A DNA stretch of 64,000 bases, taken from positions 1,639,501 to 1,703,500 of the forward strand of contig NZ_CP162414.1 of NCBI RefSeq assembly GCF_040932005.1. The letters run 5' to 3'. Below, piece by piece: positions 46,147-54,376 of the stretch (positions are counted from its first letter, which is position 1; each line of letters starts with the position of its first letter). The DNA is from Aestuariibius sp. HNIBRBA575. Lineage in GTDB: Bacteria; Pseudomonadota; Alphaproteobacteria; Rhodobacterales; Rhodobacteraceae. The position numbers and the translations under genes are program-made. A model generated the notes under the pieces. The model was not told the origin of the DNA. It ran no database searches and saw only the letters and a program-made list of their open reading frames with translations.

Positions 46147-46443
46147 TCATGCCCACCCGTCATTGGCAATCAACGTCTTAATGCGTTCGACGTCATATTC
46201 CGCGTCCAGCCGCGCGGCCTCGGCCTCGGCGACGGATTGATCATCCCCTTCGATTTCATAGGCCGGGGCTTTGCGCCATTCAGCCAGATAATCATCGGTT
46301 TCCGCGGCGCCGGTTTTCATAGCGGCGCGGTCAATAGCCTGTTCAAACCGTTCCGGTAGCTGGATTTTTGCCGCACGCCGGCCTTTGCCGACGATAACTT
46401 GTGCGGGGATGTCGCGCCAATAAACGAGTGTGACCAGAGCCAT
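46147..46443 (-). CDS. Virulence-factor family small protein (conserved in C1 operon)
   Basis: A 98-residue protein of the family labelled virulence factor in databases, which is found in alphaproteobacteria next to MTHFR-like and methyl-THF methyltransferase genes. It opens with a beta-rich stretch (ALVTLVYWRDIPAQVIVGK) and a basic helix (GRRAAKIQLPERFEQAIDRA), then an acidic helical C-terminus. Its position as first gene of the operon suggests a role in assembly or regulation of corrinoid C1 transfer rather than virulence. GGAGAATC precedes the ATG. A 23-bp inverted repeat lies just upstream. Confidence 0.75.
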   Translation of the reverse strand: MALVTLVYWRDIPAQVIVGKGRRAAKIQLPERFEQAIDRAAMKTGAAETDDYLAEWRKAPAYEIEGDDQSVAEAEAARLDAEYDVERIKTLIANDGWA

Positions 46444-46456
46444 GTGATTCTCCGTT

Positions 46457-46479
46457 GCAGATGATCATTTCTAATCTGC
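46457..46479 (-). promoter_or_regulatory. Inverted repeat upstream of the C1 operon
   Basis: GCAGAT and ATCTGC flank an 11-base spacer, 14-36 bases before the start of the first gene. In DNA it could be a repressor operator; in mRNA it could form a hairpin next to the ribosome site. Confidence 0.4.
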
Positions 46480-46716
46480 GTTATTTTTAATCCGACGTTC
46501 GTTTTCGACATTCGCCCGCCAATGAACGACCAACCCCCTATCGCGATTGCCCTGTTATGCGCCAGTGCAGTGTGGGATCGAAATGTTCATGACAATCATG
46601 AGCCAGCCGATGATCGCAAAAAGTGATCGACCTATTCATGACAGACCTGTGACAGAGCTTGCCAGATGGGGATGTCCTGCCTAGATTAAAGGTAACTCGA
46701 AATGGAGGGCGTAAAG

Positions 46717-47829
46717 ATGGCGCCCAAGCGTCCCAAAGGTGCGGGCGCGTTCCCAATAGCGGTCGAAAGCCCCGCGCCAAATCCGCCTGATCCATTGTCG
46801 TTATATGCGGCTCTGGATTTAGGTACCAATAGCTGTCGCATGTTGGTTGCCCAACCCAAAGGCAATCAGTTTCATGTGATCGATAGCTTTTCTAAATCCG
46901 TACAATTGGGCCATGGGCTTGAAAGTACGGGACGATTGTCGCGTGCGTCGATCAACCGAACGGTGCATGCCATTCGGATCTGCAAACAAAAGCTAAAGCG
47001 GCATAATGTGGATCGGATGCGATTGGTCGCAACCGAAGCCTGTCGTCGTGCGCGCAATGGCGAACGATTTATCCGCCAGATCCGCCATGAAACCGGTCTG
47101 CAGTTGGAAATCATCAAACCCGAAGAAGAAGCGCGTCTGGCGGTGGTGTCCTGCGCGCCTTTGGTGTCGACGAAAACCGAACAATTGCTGGTGGTGGATA
47201 TTGGTGGAGGATCAACGGAACTGGTTTGGATCGACCTGACCAAAGTGCCGCCACTGGAACGCCCGCGTGCGATCATGCGGCTTCATGCCGGATTTATTCA
47301 GGACCCCGGCGTGTTTCCCGCTGCCAAAGTTGTCGACTGGATTTCCGTACCATTGGGTGTGGCCACGTTGCGCGATCAATTTGCCGATGTCGAAGATGAC
47401 AGCGCACGGTTTGCGCTTATGTCCTGGTTTTTTGAGGAAAACCTGTCTGAGTTTTCACCCTATGCCCATGAACAAGCCCGGGACGGGTTTCAGATCATTG
47501 GCACATCCGGCACCGTGACCACCGTGGCGGCCAGTCATCTGGGGCTGCGCCGTTATGATCGCAACAAAGTGGACGGATTGCGCATGACATCCGATCAGAT
47601 TGATGCGGTGATCCAGGATTATCTGTCACTTGGTCCACAGGGCCGCAAAGCAGACCCCCGGATTGGCCGGGATCGTCAGGCTTTGATCATGTCGGGCGCG
47701 TCGATTTTGCAAGCTTTGATGCGGGTTTGGCCCACGGATCGGTTAACCGTTGCGGATCGTGGCCTGCGCGAAGGTCTGCTTTATCAGCAAATGTCGGCCG
47801 ATGGTGTCTTGGAAGGCGGCGCTTTTTAA
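46717..47829 (+). CDS. Ppx/GppA-family exopolyphosphatase
   Basis: A 370-residue ASKHA-fold phosphatase that removes terminal phosphate from polyphosphate and/or pppGpp. The two ATPase-like phosphate motifs are ALDLGTNSCRMLVAQ and LLVVDIGGGSTELVWID; FQIIGTSGTVTTVAASHLG follows. It lacks the C-terminal HD domain of E. coli Ppx, as is usual in alphaproteobacteria. ATG 46717 is preceded by GGAGGGC; the ATG at 46702 overlaps that ribosome site. rlmE follows 57 bases later, a common pairing in the order. Confidence 0.9.
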   Translation: MAPKRPKGAGAFPIAVESPAPNPPDPLSLYAALDLGTNSCRMLVAQPKGNQFHVIDSFSKSVQLGHGLESTGRLSRASINRTVHAIRICKQKLKRHNVDRMRLVATEACRRARNGERFIRQIRHETGLQLEIIKPEEEARLAVVSCAPLVSTKTEQLLVVDIGGGSTELVWIDLTKVPPLERPRAIMRLHAGFIQDPGVFPAAKVVDWISVPLGVATLRDQFADVEDDSARFALMSWFFEENLSEFSPYAHEQARDGFQIIGTSGTVTTVAASHLGLRRYDRNKVDGLRMTSDQIDAVIQDYLSLGPQGRKADPRIGRDRQALIMSGASILQALMRVWPTDRLTVADRGLREGLLYQQMSADGVLEGGAF

Positions 47830-47886
47830 GATAGGGCAGGCGCTTGCGATGCGCAGGCGACCTGCCAGAGTGGCAAAGGAAATCAG

Positions 47887-48597
47887 ATGGCGAAAAAAGA
47901 AAAGAAAAGTTCCGGACGCGGATTGCGTGATTTGACCGTCAAAGTCAAAACCGCGCGTGGTCGGAAAATGTCATCGACTTTGTGGCTGCAACGTCAGTTG
48001 AACGATCCATATGTATCGCGCGCTAATGCCGAAGGGATGCGTGGACGCGCTGCCTATAAAATATTGGAACTGGACGATAAATTCCGGTTCTTGGTGCCCG
48101 GTGCGCGGGTGGTTGACCTGGGCTGTGCGCCGGGCGGATGGTTGCAGGTGGCTGTGCCGCGGATCAACGCATTGGGCGACAAATCCGGCAAGAAAGTCGG
48201 CACATTGCTTGGTGTCGATTTGCAAGAGGTCGAAGCCGTCGCAGGCGCCGAGGTACATCAATTAGACTTTATGGAAGACGACGCCGATCAAAAAGTCAAA
48301 GACTGGCTGGGCGGCAAGGCGGATGTTGTGATGTCCGATATGGCCGCATCTGCTTCGGGGCATAAACAGACCGATCATTTGCGCATCATGGCCCTTTGCG
48401 AGGCCGCCGCATATTTCGCCTTTGACGTTCTGGACGAAGGCGGCACCTTTGTGGCCAAGGTTTTGGCCGGGGGCGCCGAAGGTGATTTGCAAAAATTGCT
48501 GAAACAGAAATTTACCAAGGTTGTGAATGTCAAACCCCCGGCATCCCGGTCGGATTCATCGGAAAAGTTCGTCGTGGCAACCGGATTTCGGGGCTGA
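47887..48597 (+). CDS. rlmE: 23S rRNA (uridine-2552-2'-O-)-methyltransferase
   Basis: A 236-residue FtsJ/RlmE enzyme methylating U2552 in the ribosomal A-loop, a late step in 50S assembly. The order is lysine 1 in [15 protein letters not shown] motif [15 protein letters not shown], aspartate in [17 protein letters not shown], lysine in [10 protein letters not shown] and glutamate in [11 protein letters not shown]: the K-D-K-E tetrad. A basic 20-residue N-terminus ([11 protein letters not shown]) is extra to the E. coli protein. It is co-oriented with ppx. Confidence 0.93.
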   Translation: MAKKEKKSSGRGLRDLTVKVKTARGRKMSSTLWLQRQLNDPYVSRANAEGMRGRAAYKILELDDKFRFLVPGARVVDLGCAPGGWLQVAVPRINALGDKSGKKVGTLLGVDLQEVEAVAGAEVHQLDFMEDDADQKVKDWLGGKADVVMSDMAASASGHKQTDHLRIMALCEAAAYFAFDVLDEGGTFVAKVLAGGAEGDLQKLLKQKFTKVVNVKPPASRSDSSEKFVVATGFRG

Positions 48598-48629
48598 ACC
48601 TGCGCGCCGATTTGTCCCGCCCACGGGTC

Positions 48630-48657
48630 TTGACGATCTGTGCGCCGCATCTATGGT
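48630..48657 (+). promoter_or_regulatory. Sigma-70-type promoter for glpK
   Basis: TTGACG at 48630-48635 and TATGGT at 48652-48657 are 16 bp apart. They lie 29 bases upstream of the glpK start. Confidence 0.5.
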
Positions 48658-48686
48658 AGCGCAATCATATCCATAGGGGGGATACT

Positions 48687-50180
48687 ATGCGCAGCATTCT
48701 GGCGATTGATCAGGGCACCACATCCACGCGGGCCATTCTTTTTGATGAAAAGATGCAGATCACGCATACAGCGCAGCAGGAATTCCCCCAACATTTCCCG
48801 CAATCCGGCTGGGTCGAACATGATCCCGTTGATCTGTGGACAACCACGCTGGCCACATGTCGCGACGTGATTGCCAAGGCAGGTATTTCCGCCACAGACA
48901 TCGCCGGGATCGGCATCACCAATCAACGCGAAACCACCATTGTCTGGGATAAATCCACAGGCGAACCGGTGACCAATGCCATCGTTTGGCAGGACCGACG
49001 CACTGCTGCGTTTTGTGACACGCTCAAATCCGAAGGCTTTGAGGCAGAAATTACCGCCCGCACCGGATTGTTGGCGGATCCCTATTTTTCGGGCACGAAA
49101 CTGGGCTGGGTTTTGGACAATGTTGACGGCGTGCGCGCCCGCGCTGAGGCCGGCGAATTGCTGTTCGGAACAGTTGATTGTTACCTGATCTGGAAATTGA
49201 CCAACGGCACATCGCACGTCACCGACGCCACCAATGCCGCCCGGACGATGCTTTATAATATTGTAGATGGGGAATGGGACGCAACCATCTGTAAGCGTTT
49301 GAATATCCCCATGAAAATGCTGCCCAAAGTTCTGGATTGCGCCGCTGACTTTGGGGTTGCGGACGCCGAATATTTGGGCACAGACCTGCCTATTCTGGGG
49401 GTCGCCGGGGATCAGCAGGCCGCCACATTGGGGCAGGCCTGTTTTGAGCCGGGCATGTTGAAATCGACCTATGGGACGGGTTGTTTTGCACTGTTGAACA
49501 CAGGCGATCAGTTGGTTGCCAGTAAATCACGCTTGTTGGGCACCATTGCCTATCAGATAGATGGCAAAACCACATATGCGTTGGAAGGGTCGATTTTTAT
49601 CGCAGGGGCCGTGGTTCAATGGTTGCGCGATGGGATGAAAATGATCGCAGATGCAAGCGAAACCCAAGCTTTGGCAGAAGCCGCGGATGAAGGCCATGAA
49701 TTGTATCTGGTTCCTGCCTTTACCGGCATGGGCGCGCCTTATTGGGATGCGGAATGTCGAGGGGCCGTTTATGGCCTCACCCGCGCGTCTGGTCCGGCTG
49801 AATTTTCCCGCGCAGCATTGGAAAGTGTCGGGTTTCAAACCCGCGATCTGTTGGATGCGATGAAGGCCGATTGGGCTGGGTCATCCGATGACAGTGTTTT
49901 GCGCGTCGACGGCGGCATGTCCGCATCCAACTGGGCGATGCAGTTTTTGTCCGACATTATTGGCGCGCCCGTGGATCGCCCGGTTGTGCGTGAAACCACC
50001 GCATTGGGTGTGGCTTGGTTGGCGGGGATGCGGGCCGGGATTTACCCGGATCAGGCTGGATTTGCACAAAACTGGGCACTGGATCGCAAATTTGAGGTTA
50101 AAATGGACGCATCCACACGGGATCGCCGCTATGCAGGCTGGCAGGACGCCGTGTCGCGCACATTAACCAAACCTACCTAA
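48687..50180 (+). CDS. glpK: Glycerol kinase
   Basis: A 497-residue FGGY kinase phosphorylating glycerol to glycerol-3-phosphate. It begins with [19 protein letters not shown], has [18 protein letters not shown], and the second FGGY signature [18 protein letters not shown] in the C-terminal domain. Length and motifs are canonical. No glpD, glpF or uptake genes are adjacent, so it stands alone here. Its stop overlaps the convergent lipoprotein stop by four bases. GGGGGG before the ATG is the ribosome site. Confidence 0.95.
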   Translation: MRSILAIDQGTTSTRAILFDEKMQITHTAQQEFPQHFPQSGWVEHDPVDLWTTTLATCRDVIAKAGISATDIAGIGITNQRETTIVWDKSTGEPVTNAIVWQDRRTAAFCDTLKSEGFEAEITARTGLLADPYFSGTKLGWVLDNVDGVRARAEAGELLFGTVDCYLIWKLTNGTSHVTDATNAARTMLYNIVDGEWDATICKRLNIPMKMLPKVLDCAADFGVADAEYLGTDLPILGVAGDQQAATLGQACFEPGMLKSTYGTGCFALLNTGDQLVASKSRLLGTIAYQIDGKTTYALEGSIFIAGAVVQWLRDGMKMIADASETQALAEAADEGHELYLVPAFTGMGAPYWDAECRGAVYGLTRASGPAEFSRAALESVGFQTRDLLDAMKADWAGSSDDSVLRVDGGMSASNWAMQFLSDIIGAPVDRPVVRETTALGVAWLAGMRAGIYPDQAGFAQNWALDRKFEVKMDASTRDRRYAGWQDAVSRTLTKPT

Positions 50181-50620
50181 ACATCTGGCGGGGTCATTTC
50201 TGACGCGGAAATCGGAATGGTGCCATTTGCCGCCTTTTCGCAGGCCAAATAGGCAACGCCAAACCCCACAGAACTGCTGGGATGATGCACGGTCGCGTCA
50301 TCCATATGGGTGCGTTTGATCGTTTGCCCCTGTAGGCGCACATAATAGGTCACATATCCCGAATAGCCGCCAAACCCATTGCGCGCATTGATTTCACCAC
50401 ACACAATTTGATCCCCATTTTCCATCACATAGGTGGTCAAATTGCGAAATTGCGCGCTGTCGGGATCGCGCAGCTGATGGGTGATCGCGGCTTGGGCAAA
50501 TTGGACCTGCGCATCGGGCAGGGTTGCTGGCTGGGTCAGGACCGGAACAGAAGCACCGCACCCTGTTAGCATCCCCCCCACGAACAGCAATGTCATTTTT
50601 GATATGGTGCGAATTCCCAT
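50177..50620 (-). CDS. Small lipoprotein of unknown function, CtrA-type promoter
   Basis: A 147-residue protein with a lipoprotein signal peptide; the lipobox LTGC gives a modified cysteine near residue 21. The mature part (about 125 residues) includes [19 protein letters not shown] and [20 protein letters not shown], with two further cysteines, one in VCGEIN and one in LACEKA. I recognise no characterised family, though the DPDSAQFRN segment recurs in small secreted proteins of proteobacteria. AGGAGGCC precedes ATG 50620. The upstream triple TTAA-N7 array with a TATACG -10 makes CtrA control likely. Confidence 0.75.
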   Translation of the reverse strand: MGIRTISKMTLLFVGGMLTGCGASVPVLTQPATLPDAQVQFAQAAITHQLRDPDSAQFRNLTTYVMENGDQIVCGEINARNGFGGYSGYVTYYVRLQGQTIKRTHMDDATVHHPSSSVGFGVAYLACEKAANGTIPISASEMTPPDV

Positions 50621-50661
50621 TTCCGGCCTCCTGTTTGACCAGAAGTGAACCGTATACTCGG

Positions 50662-50687
50662 TTAATGATGGGTTAATGGCCGGTTAA
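50662..50687 (-). promoter_or_regulatory. Triple TTAA array, two overlapping CtrA-type boxes
   Basis: TTAA occurs at 50662, 50673 and 50684, each 11 bp apart, making two overlapping TTAA-N7-TTAA sites; on the minus strand each half reads TTAACC. A -10-like TATACG (complement of 50651-50656) lies between the array and the lipoprotein start at 50620. The array overlaps the expected -35 region. Confidence 0.75.
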
Positions 50688-50800
50688 TGATCCGCAAGAC
50701 GTCGATATTCACGCAAGGTCATATCGTATTTGGCGTGAATAATGGATTTGGCGCGCAGCATCACATGTTGTTCAGGCGAGGATAGTTCAACTTTATCCGC
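50684..50800 (-). pseudogene. C-terminal fragment of an unidentified gene
   Basis: A minus-strand open frame ends at TAA (complement of 50684-50686) and reads convincingly as a protein tail for about 39 codons (GADKVELSSPEQHVMLRAK, then IIHAKYDMTLREYRRLADH). There is no start codon with a ribosome site, and upstream the DNA changes to an ABC-type sequence on the other strand. I do not recognise the parent family. Confidence 0.5.
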
Positions 50801-50803
50801 CCC

Positions 50804-50990
50804 ATGCGCCGCCAATCCAGTAGCGATCAGATCAAAGTGGGCGGCATCAATTTGACCATCACATCCGACACCAGAACTGTTGTCAAAGATGTATCCTGCT
50901 ACCGACCCAAGGTGGAACCGTGGCCGTGTTAGGTCCCAATGGTGCAGGAAAGTCCGAATTGGTTTTGGGCATCTCTTGGGTACTGCCCCT
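50804..50990 (+). pseudogene. Truncated, frameshifted ABC transporter ATPase start
   Basis: From ATG 50804 the frame reads an ABC-like first strand (KVGGINLTITSDTRTVVKDV). At the CCCAAGG near 50906-50912 one base seems lost; in the next frame it continues GGTVAVLGPNGAGKSELVLG, a clear Walker A motif. The homology stops near 50990, where the convergent DUF2200 gene ends. No Q-loop, signature or Walker B motif follows, so this is a remnant, perhaps of a LivF/LivG-like gene. Confidence 0.6.
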
Positions 50991-51000
50991 GACGATTTGT

Positions 51001-51369
51001 CTAGCCAAAAACAAAGGCATTTCGAACCCGCAATATATTTTCGAACTTTTTCCCACGCGCAAGTTCATCAACCAATTTGTCGAGATAGCGGATTTCTTGC
51101 ATGAGCGGGTCTTTGATCTCTTCAACTCTAACGCCACAAAACACACCTGTGATCAAACGCCGTTTTGGGTTTTTCGCGGGTGCCTGCGCAAAAAAGGCTT
51201 CGAAATTACGTCCATCTTCCAGCGCGTTTTCCAGACCCACTGCATCATATCCCGTAAGCCAGAATATAATCTCATCAAGTTGGGCTTTGGTTTTTCCTTT
51301 TTTCTCAACTTTGCCAACAAGCAAGGGATAAACCTTGGCAAAACGCATCTCAAAAACCTTGGAAGTCAT
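51001..51369 (-). CDS. DUF2200 family protein
   Basis: A 122-residue cytosolic protein matching DUF2200 over its whole length, including [40 protein letters not shown] and [20 protein letters not shown]. The function of the family is unknown; the family is widespread as a single-domain protein and has no known catalytic motif. AGGAGG lies nine bases before ATG 51369, which fixes the start. Its stop codon abuts the ABC remnant, so it may have come in, or been retained, during the rearrangement there. Confidence 0.85.
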   Translation of the reverse strand: MTSKVFEMRFAKVYPLLVGKVEKKGKTKAQLDEIIFWLTGYDAVGLENALEDGRNFEAFFAQAPAKNPKRRLITGVFCGVRVEEIKDPLMQEIRYLDKLVDELARGKKFENILRVRNAFVFG

Positions 51370-51484
51370 GATCGCCGTCCTCCTGAACGCCATCATAATG
51401 GACATTTCAGTATTTTGTGCACCAGGTCCGGGTTTAGCGTGCAAAGCAACCCCTAAATGGCGGTCAGCGATGTTGCGCGTTTAA

Positions 51485-51574
51485 TGGCGGAGAGACAGGG
51501 ATTCGAACCCTGGGTCCCCGTGAAGGGACAACGGTTTTCGAGACCGCCCCGTTCGACCACTCCGGCACCTCTCC
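51485..51574 (-). tRNA. tRNA-Ser (anticodon CGA)
   Basis: A 90-base class II tRNA with encoded CCA. The acceptor stem GGAGAGG pairs with CTCTCC. The anticodon loop CTCGAAA gives CGA, reading UCG. A long variable arm (GTCCCTTCACGGGGAC) and T-loop GGTTCGAATCC follow, as expected for serine tRNA. Confidence 0.95.
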
Positions 51575-51769
51575 GCGAAGGGTCTGGATGCGTCGTGTAA
51601 TCCCGTGTTTAAAGAGGCGCAAGGCCCAATTCACGAATTCTGCACGGCTTTGTGACAAAGCTACGCTGAAAACAACGATATAACCAATTGGTGGGGTTTG
51701 CATTTGATGGCATCCCCCCCAAATGACAGATCAGATTGTGCGTAAAGCGTCTGGATTGAAAGGAAAACT

Positions 51770-52654
51770 ATGTTTGGATCTCGCCTTTTTGCACGGTGGA
51801 TGGTCAAGCTGCCCATGCTGGCTTTGGTTGCTGGGTTTTCGGGCCTGCAGATGGCCAATGCACCCCAAGCATTGGCACAAACAGCGGTGCAAACCGACAG
51901 ACAATCCGACAGATTATATACCGCGCTGGACCTGGCTGGCGTGATCGACATCATGCAACAAGAGGGGATCGCCTACGCAAGCGAGCTTGAAACCTCGATG
52001 TTCCCGGATCGTGGCGGGGCAGCGTGGCAGGACGTTTTACAACAAATCTATCGTGTTGATCTGATGAATGCCCATGTTCAGGGCGCATTCGCGCATTTGC
52101 TGAGCGACAAGGACATTCAAGACGCCATTACGTTTTTTGACAGCGATTTGGGGGTGCGGATCGTGACATTGGAAATCTCCGCGCGCCGCGCCATGTTGGA
52201 TTCTGATGTGGATGCCACAGCGCGGGAAACGGCGATGATTGCGGTGATGGATGAAACCCCACGTGTGGAATTTCTGCGCCGTTTCATTGATGAAAATGAC
52301 CTGATCGAAACCAATGTGGCTGGCGCGATGAATTCTAATTTCGCGTTTTATCAGGGGCTGATTGCCGGCGGTGGCTTTGACGGGGATCTAAGCGAGGATC
52401 AAATTCTAAACGATGTTTGGTCACAAGAACCCGATATTCGCGCCAGCACGCAGGAATGGCTGATGGCCTATTTGTTGTTGGCCTATGATCCGCTGAGCGA
52501 TGAGGAACTGGGTCAATATCTGGCATTCACGCAAACCCCCGCTGGAAAAGCCATGAACACGGCGCTCATGCGCAGCTTTAACGGGTTGTTTGATCAGATC
52601 AGTCACGCATTGGGCCAAGCGGCTGCACAGCAAATGCAAGCGTTCGATTTATAG
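51770..52654 (+). CDS. DUF2059-domain periplasmic protein
   Basis: A 294-residue exported helical protein. Residues 1 to about 37 form a signal peptide (basic start, LPMLALVAGFSGLQ core, cleavage near ALAQ-TA). The DUF2059 domain appears late, with GQYLAFTQTPAGKAMNTALM; a first copy-like stretch (FAHLLSDKDIQDAITFFDSD) suggests an internal repeat of the same fold. The function is not known. GAAAGGAAAA precedes ATG 51770. It stands alone between tRNA-Ser and a convergent lipoprotein gene. Confidence 0.82.
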   Translation: MFGSRLFARWMVKLPMLALVAGFSGLQMANAPQALAQTAVQTDRQSDRLYTALDLAGVIDIMQQEGIAYASELETSMFPDRGGAAWQDVLQQIYRVDLMNAHVQGAFAHLLSDKDIQDAITFFDSDLGVRIVTLEISARRAMLDSDVDATARETAMIAVMDETPRVEFLRRFIDENDLIETNVAGAMNSNFAFYQGLIAGGGFDGDLSEDQILNDVWSQEPDIRASTQEWLMAYLLLAYDPLSDEELGQYLAFTQTPAGKAMNTALMRSFNGLFDQISHALGQAAAQQMQAFDL

Positions 52655-52683
52655 CCCTTTTTGTGATCCTCGTGGGGGCGTTG

Positions 52684-53034
52684 TCACCGGCCATACACCA
52701 TCAACGCCACCACCAACGCGCCGACATTGGCCGTATAAATCCCGACATCGCCCTGCAATTGCACAATGCGGGCAGGGCGGTCCTCAGCGGGCACTTGGGC
52801 AATGTCCATCGCAGTGCTCAGATGCGGGCCCGATCCAGCCTGAATGTCATGGATCATTTCCGCATGGTGTGATTTAACATAAACCTCAACCGCGCCGCGT
52901 CTTTGTTGATAAACCGCATTTTGGGCCGCGCTGGTGCCTGCGTGAAACGGCCATAGCAATGGATTGCCCAAATGGTTGGCGCCATCGCTACAGGCTGTGA
53001 CCAAAAGGATCGGAATTAAGGGAAAAAGGCGCAT
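52684..53034 (-). CDS. Small lipoprotein of unknown function
   Basis: A 116-residue protein with signal peptide MRLFPLIPILLVTAC, whose lipobox VTAC makes Cys15 the lipidated residue. The mature region contains FHAGTSAAQNAVYQQRRGAV and ends in a hydrophobic helix (VGALVVALMVYGR), so it may also insert in the membrane at its C-terminus. I recognise no characterised family. It converges on the DUF2059 gene and is divergent from rplU across a 242-base spacer that carries the rplU promoter. Confidence 0.65.
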   Translation of the reverse strand: MRLFPLIPILLVTACSDGANHLGNPLLWPFHAGTSAAQNAVYQQRRGAVEVYVKSHHAEMIHDIQAGSGPHLSTAMDIAQVPAEDRPARIVQLQGDVGIYTANVGALVVALMVYGR

Positions 53035-53053
53035 TTGAACCTCGTTTGAGGGG

Positions 53054-53082
53054 TTGACTTGAACCCCAGATGGTCAGATAAG
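53054..53082 (+). promoter_or_regulatory. Sigma-70-type promoter for rplU-rpmA
   Basis: TTGACT at 53054-53059 and GATAAG at 53077-53082 are 17 bp apart. The implied 5' leader to the rplU start is almost 190 bases, which leaves room for leader control. Confidence 0.5.
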
Positions 53083-53276
53083 CCACCGTCCCGGCAAGTG
53101 CTTTGTTTGGGGCTATGCGATTATTCGCTTATTGCCGCATATTGCGGTGCATTGAAATGAATGTCCTGAAATGGGCACGCAGTCCACGGGTGGCGATGTT
53201 GGAAACAACCGCCATGAACACCAAAACCGGCAACGGTAAAGGGACCCCAGAGACGCGGGATACGAAGGAAGACAAG

Positions 53277-53918
53277 ATGTTTGCGGTTCTAAAAACCGGC
53301 GGCAAGCAATACAAAGTCGCAAGTGGCGACGTACTGCGTGTTGAAAAGCTGGCTGCAGATGCGGGTGAAACCATCCAATTCAACGAAATTCTGATGGTAG
53401 GGTCCACTGTTGGCGCTCCGTTTGTCGAAGGGGCAGGCGTGCAGGCCGAAGTGATCGACCAGATCAAAGGCGAAAAGACAATCAACTTTGTGCGTCGTCG
53501 TCGTAAACACAGCTCCAAACGCACCAAGGGCCACCGCCAAAAGCTGACCCTGCTGCGCATCACCGAGATTCTGGAATCTGGTGCGGACAAAACCGGTGTC
53601 AAAGCAGCCGTTGGTGGCACTTTGAAATCCGTTGCTGACGCTCCGGCCACTGCCGCAGCCAAGCCCGTCAAAAAAGCCGCGAAGAAAACTGAGGCACCTG
53701 CCGCAGCTGCAACCGCTGGCGCTGACGATCTGAAAAAACTGTCTGGCGTTGGTCCGGCTCTTGAGAAGAAATTGCTCGCCGGTGGCGTGACATCTTTTGC
53801 TCAGATCGCCGCATGGAACGCAGATGATATTGCCAAGTTTGACGAAGTGCTGTCCTTTAAGGGCCGCATTGAACGTGAAGGCTGGGTAGAGCAAGCCAAA
53901 GAACTGGCTAAAGGCTAA
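53277..53918 (+). CDS. rplU: 50S ribosomal protein L21 with C-terminal helix-hairpin-helix extension
   Basis: A 213-residue protein: residues 1-103 are ordinary L21 ([18 protein letters not shown] and [19 protein letters not shown]), and the other half is an Ala/Lys-rich linker ([20 protein letters not shown]) leading to a helix-hairpin-helix-like domain ([20 protein letters not shown]). The usual L21 is about 103 residues; this fusion is characteristic of Rhodobacterales. The extension resembles small HhH nucleic-acid-binding domains. GAAGGAAG precedes ATG 53277; the frame is open further upstream but without family features. rpmA follows 11 bases later. Confidence 0.95.
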   Translation: MFAVLKTGGKQYKVASGDVLRVEKLAADAGETIQFNEILMVGSTVGAPFVEGAGVQAEVIDQIKGEKTINFVRRRRKHSSKRTKGHRQKLTLLRITEILESGADKTGVKAAVGGTLKSVADAPATAAAKPVKKAAKKTEAPAAAATAGADDLKKLSGVGPALEKKLLAGGVTSFAQIAAWNADDIAKFDEVLSFKGRIEREGWVEQAKELAKG

Positions 53919-53929
53919 GGAGAGACCTA

Positions 53930-54199
53930 ATGGCACATAAAAAAGCAGGCGGTTCATCCCGTAACGGTCGCGACTCAGCTGGTCGCCGCCTTGGTATCAA
54001 AAAATTCGGTGGCGAAACTGTCATCCCAGGTAACATTATTGCACGTCAGCGTGGCAACAAATGGTGGCCGGGTGAAGGCGTTGGTGAAGGTAAAGATCAC
54101 ACAATCTTTGCAACTTCCGAAGGCGCAGTTTCCTTCCGTAAAGGCTTTAAAGGCCGCACATTTATTTCGGTTCTTCCGGTGGCGGAGGCCGCTGAATAA
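53930..54199 (+). CDS. rpmA: 50S ribosomal protein L27
   Basis: An 89-residue L27, which reaches toward the peptidyl-transferase centre with its basic N-terminus ([19 protein letters not shown]). The core [20 protein letters not shown] and the tail are canonical. No N-terminal cleavable extension as in Firmicutes is present. AAGGAGAG precedes the ATG, and a strong terminator follows, so rplU-rpmA form a two-gene operon. Confidence 0.97.
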   Translation: MAHKKAGGSSRNGRDSAGRRLGIKKFGGETVIPGNIIARQRGNKWWPGEGVGEGKDHTIFATSEGAVSFRKGFKGRTFISVLPVAEAAE

Positions 54200-54226
54200 G
54201 CCGAACCTAAATTGGTGAAAAAATTA

Positions 54227-54254
54227 GGGGATCGGCAATAGCCGGTCCCCTTTT
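54227..54254 (+). terminator. Intrinsic terminator after rpmA
   Basis: GGGGATCGGC pairs with GCCGGTCCCC (10 bp, one G-T wobble) around AATA and is followed by TTTT. It is a textbook rho-independent terminator. Confidence 0.88.
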
Positions 54255-54376
54255 ACGTTTTCGTCAACAAAGTTGTGTTGAAGCGTTGTTGACGAGGTTT
54301 TCATGATTACGTGGCATGTACCTGCAATCCGGAAGAGGAGCCGTTGCGCAGGATTGGCCAGAAGGAGGAAAGAGCA

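Larger units (their letters stand above)
50621..51000. other. Scar region with regulatory array and two gene fragments
   Basis: This 380-base stretch holds no intact gene. It contains the CtrA-type array (50662-50687), a minus-strand gene tail (50684-50800) and a plus-strand ABC ATPase start (50804-50990), and then runs straight into the DUF2200 stop codon. The arrangement looks like the product of deletions. Confidence 0.6.

Noticed and set aside
46586..46643. Two TTCATGACA repeats upstream of the ppx gene
   Set aside because: They are 49 bp apart and self-palindromic in part (TCATGA). No regulator or spacing logic supports a binding site.
53103..53276. 58-codon N-terminal extension of L21
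   Set aside because: The frame is open, but L21 starts at [14 protein letters not shown] with its own ribosome site, and the upstream stretch lies between promoter and gene.
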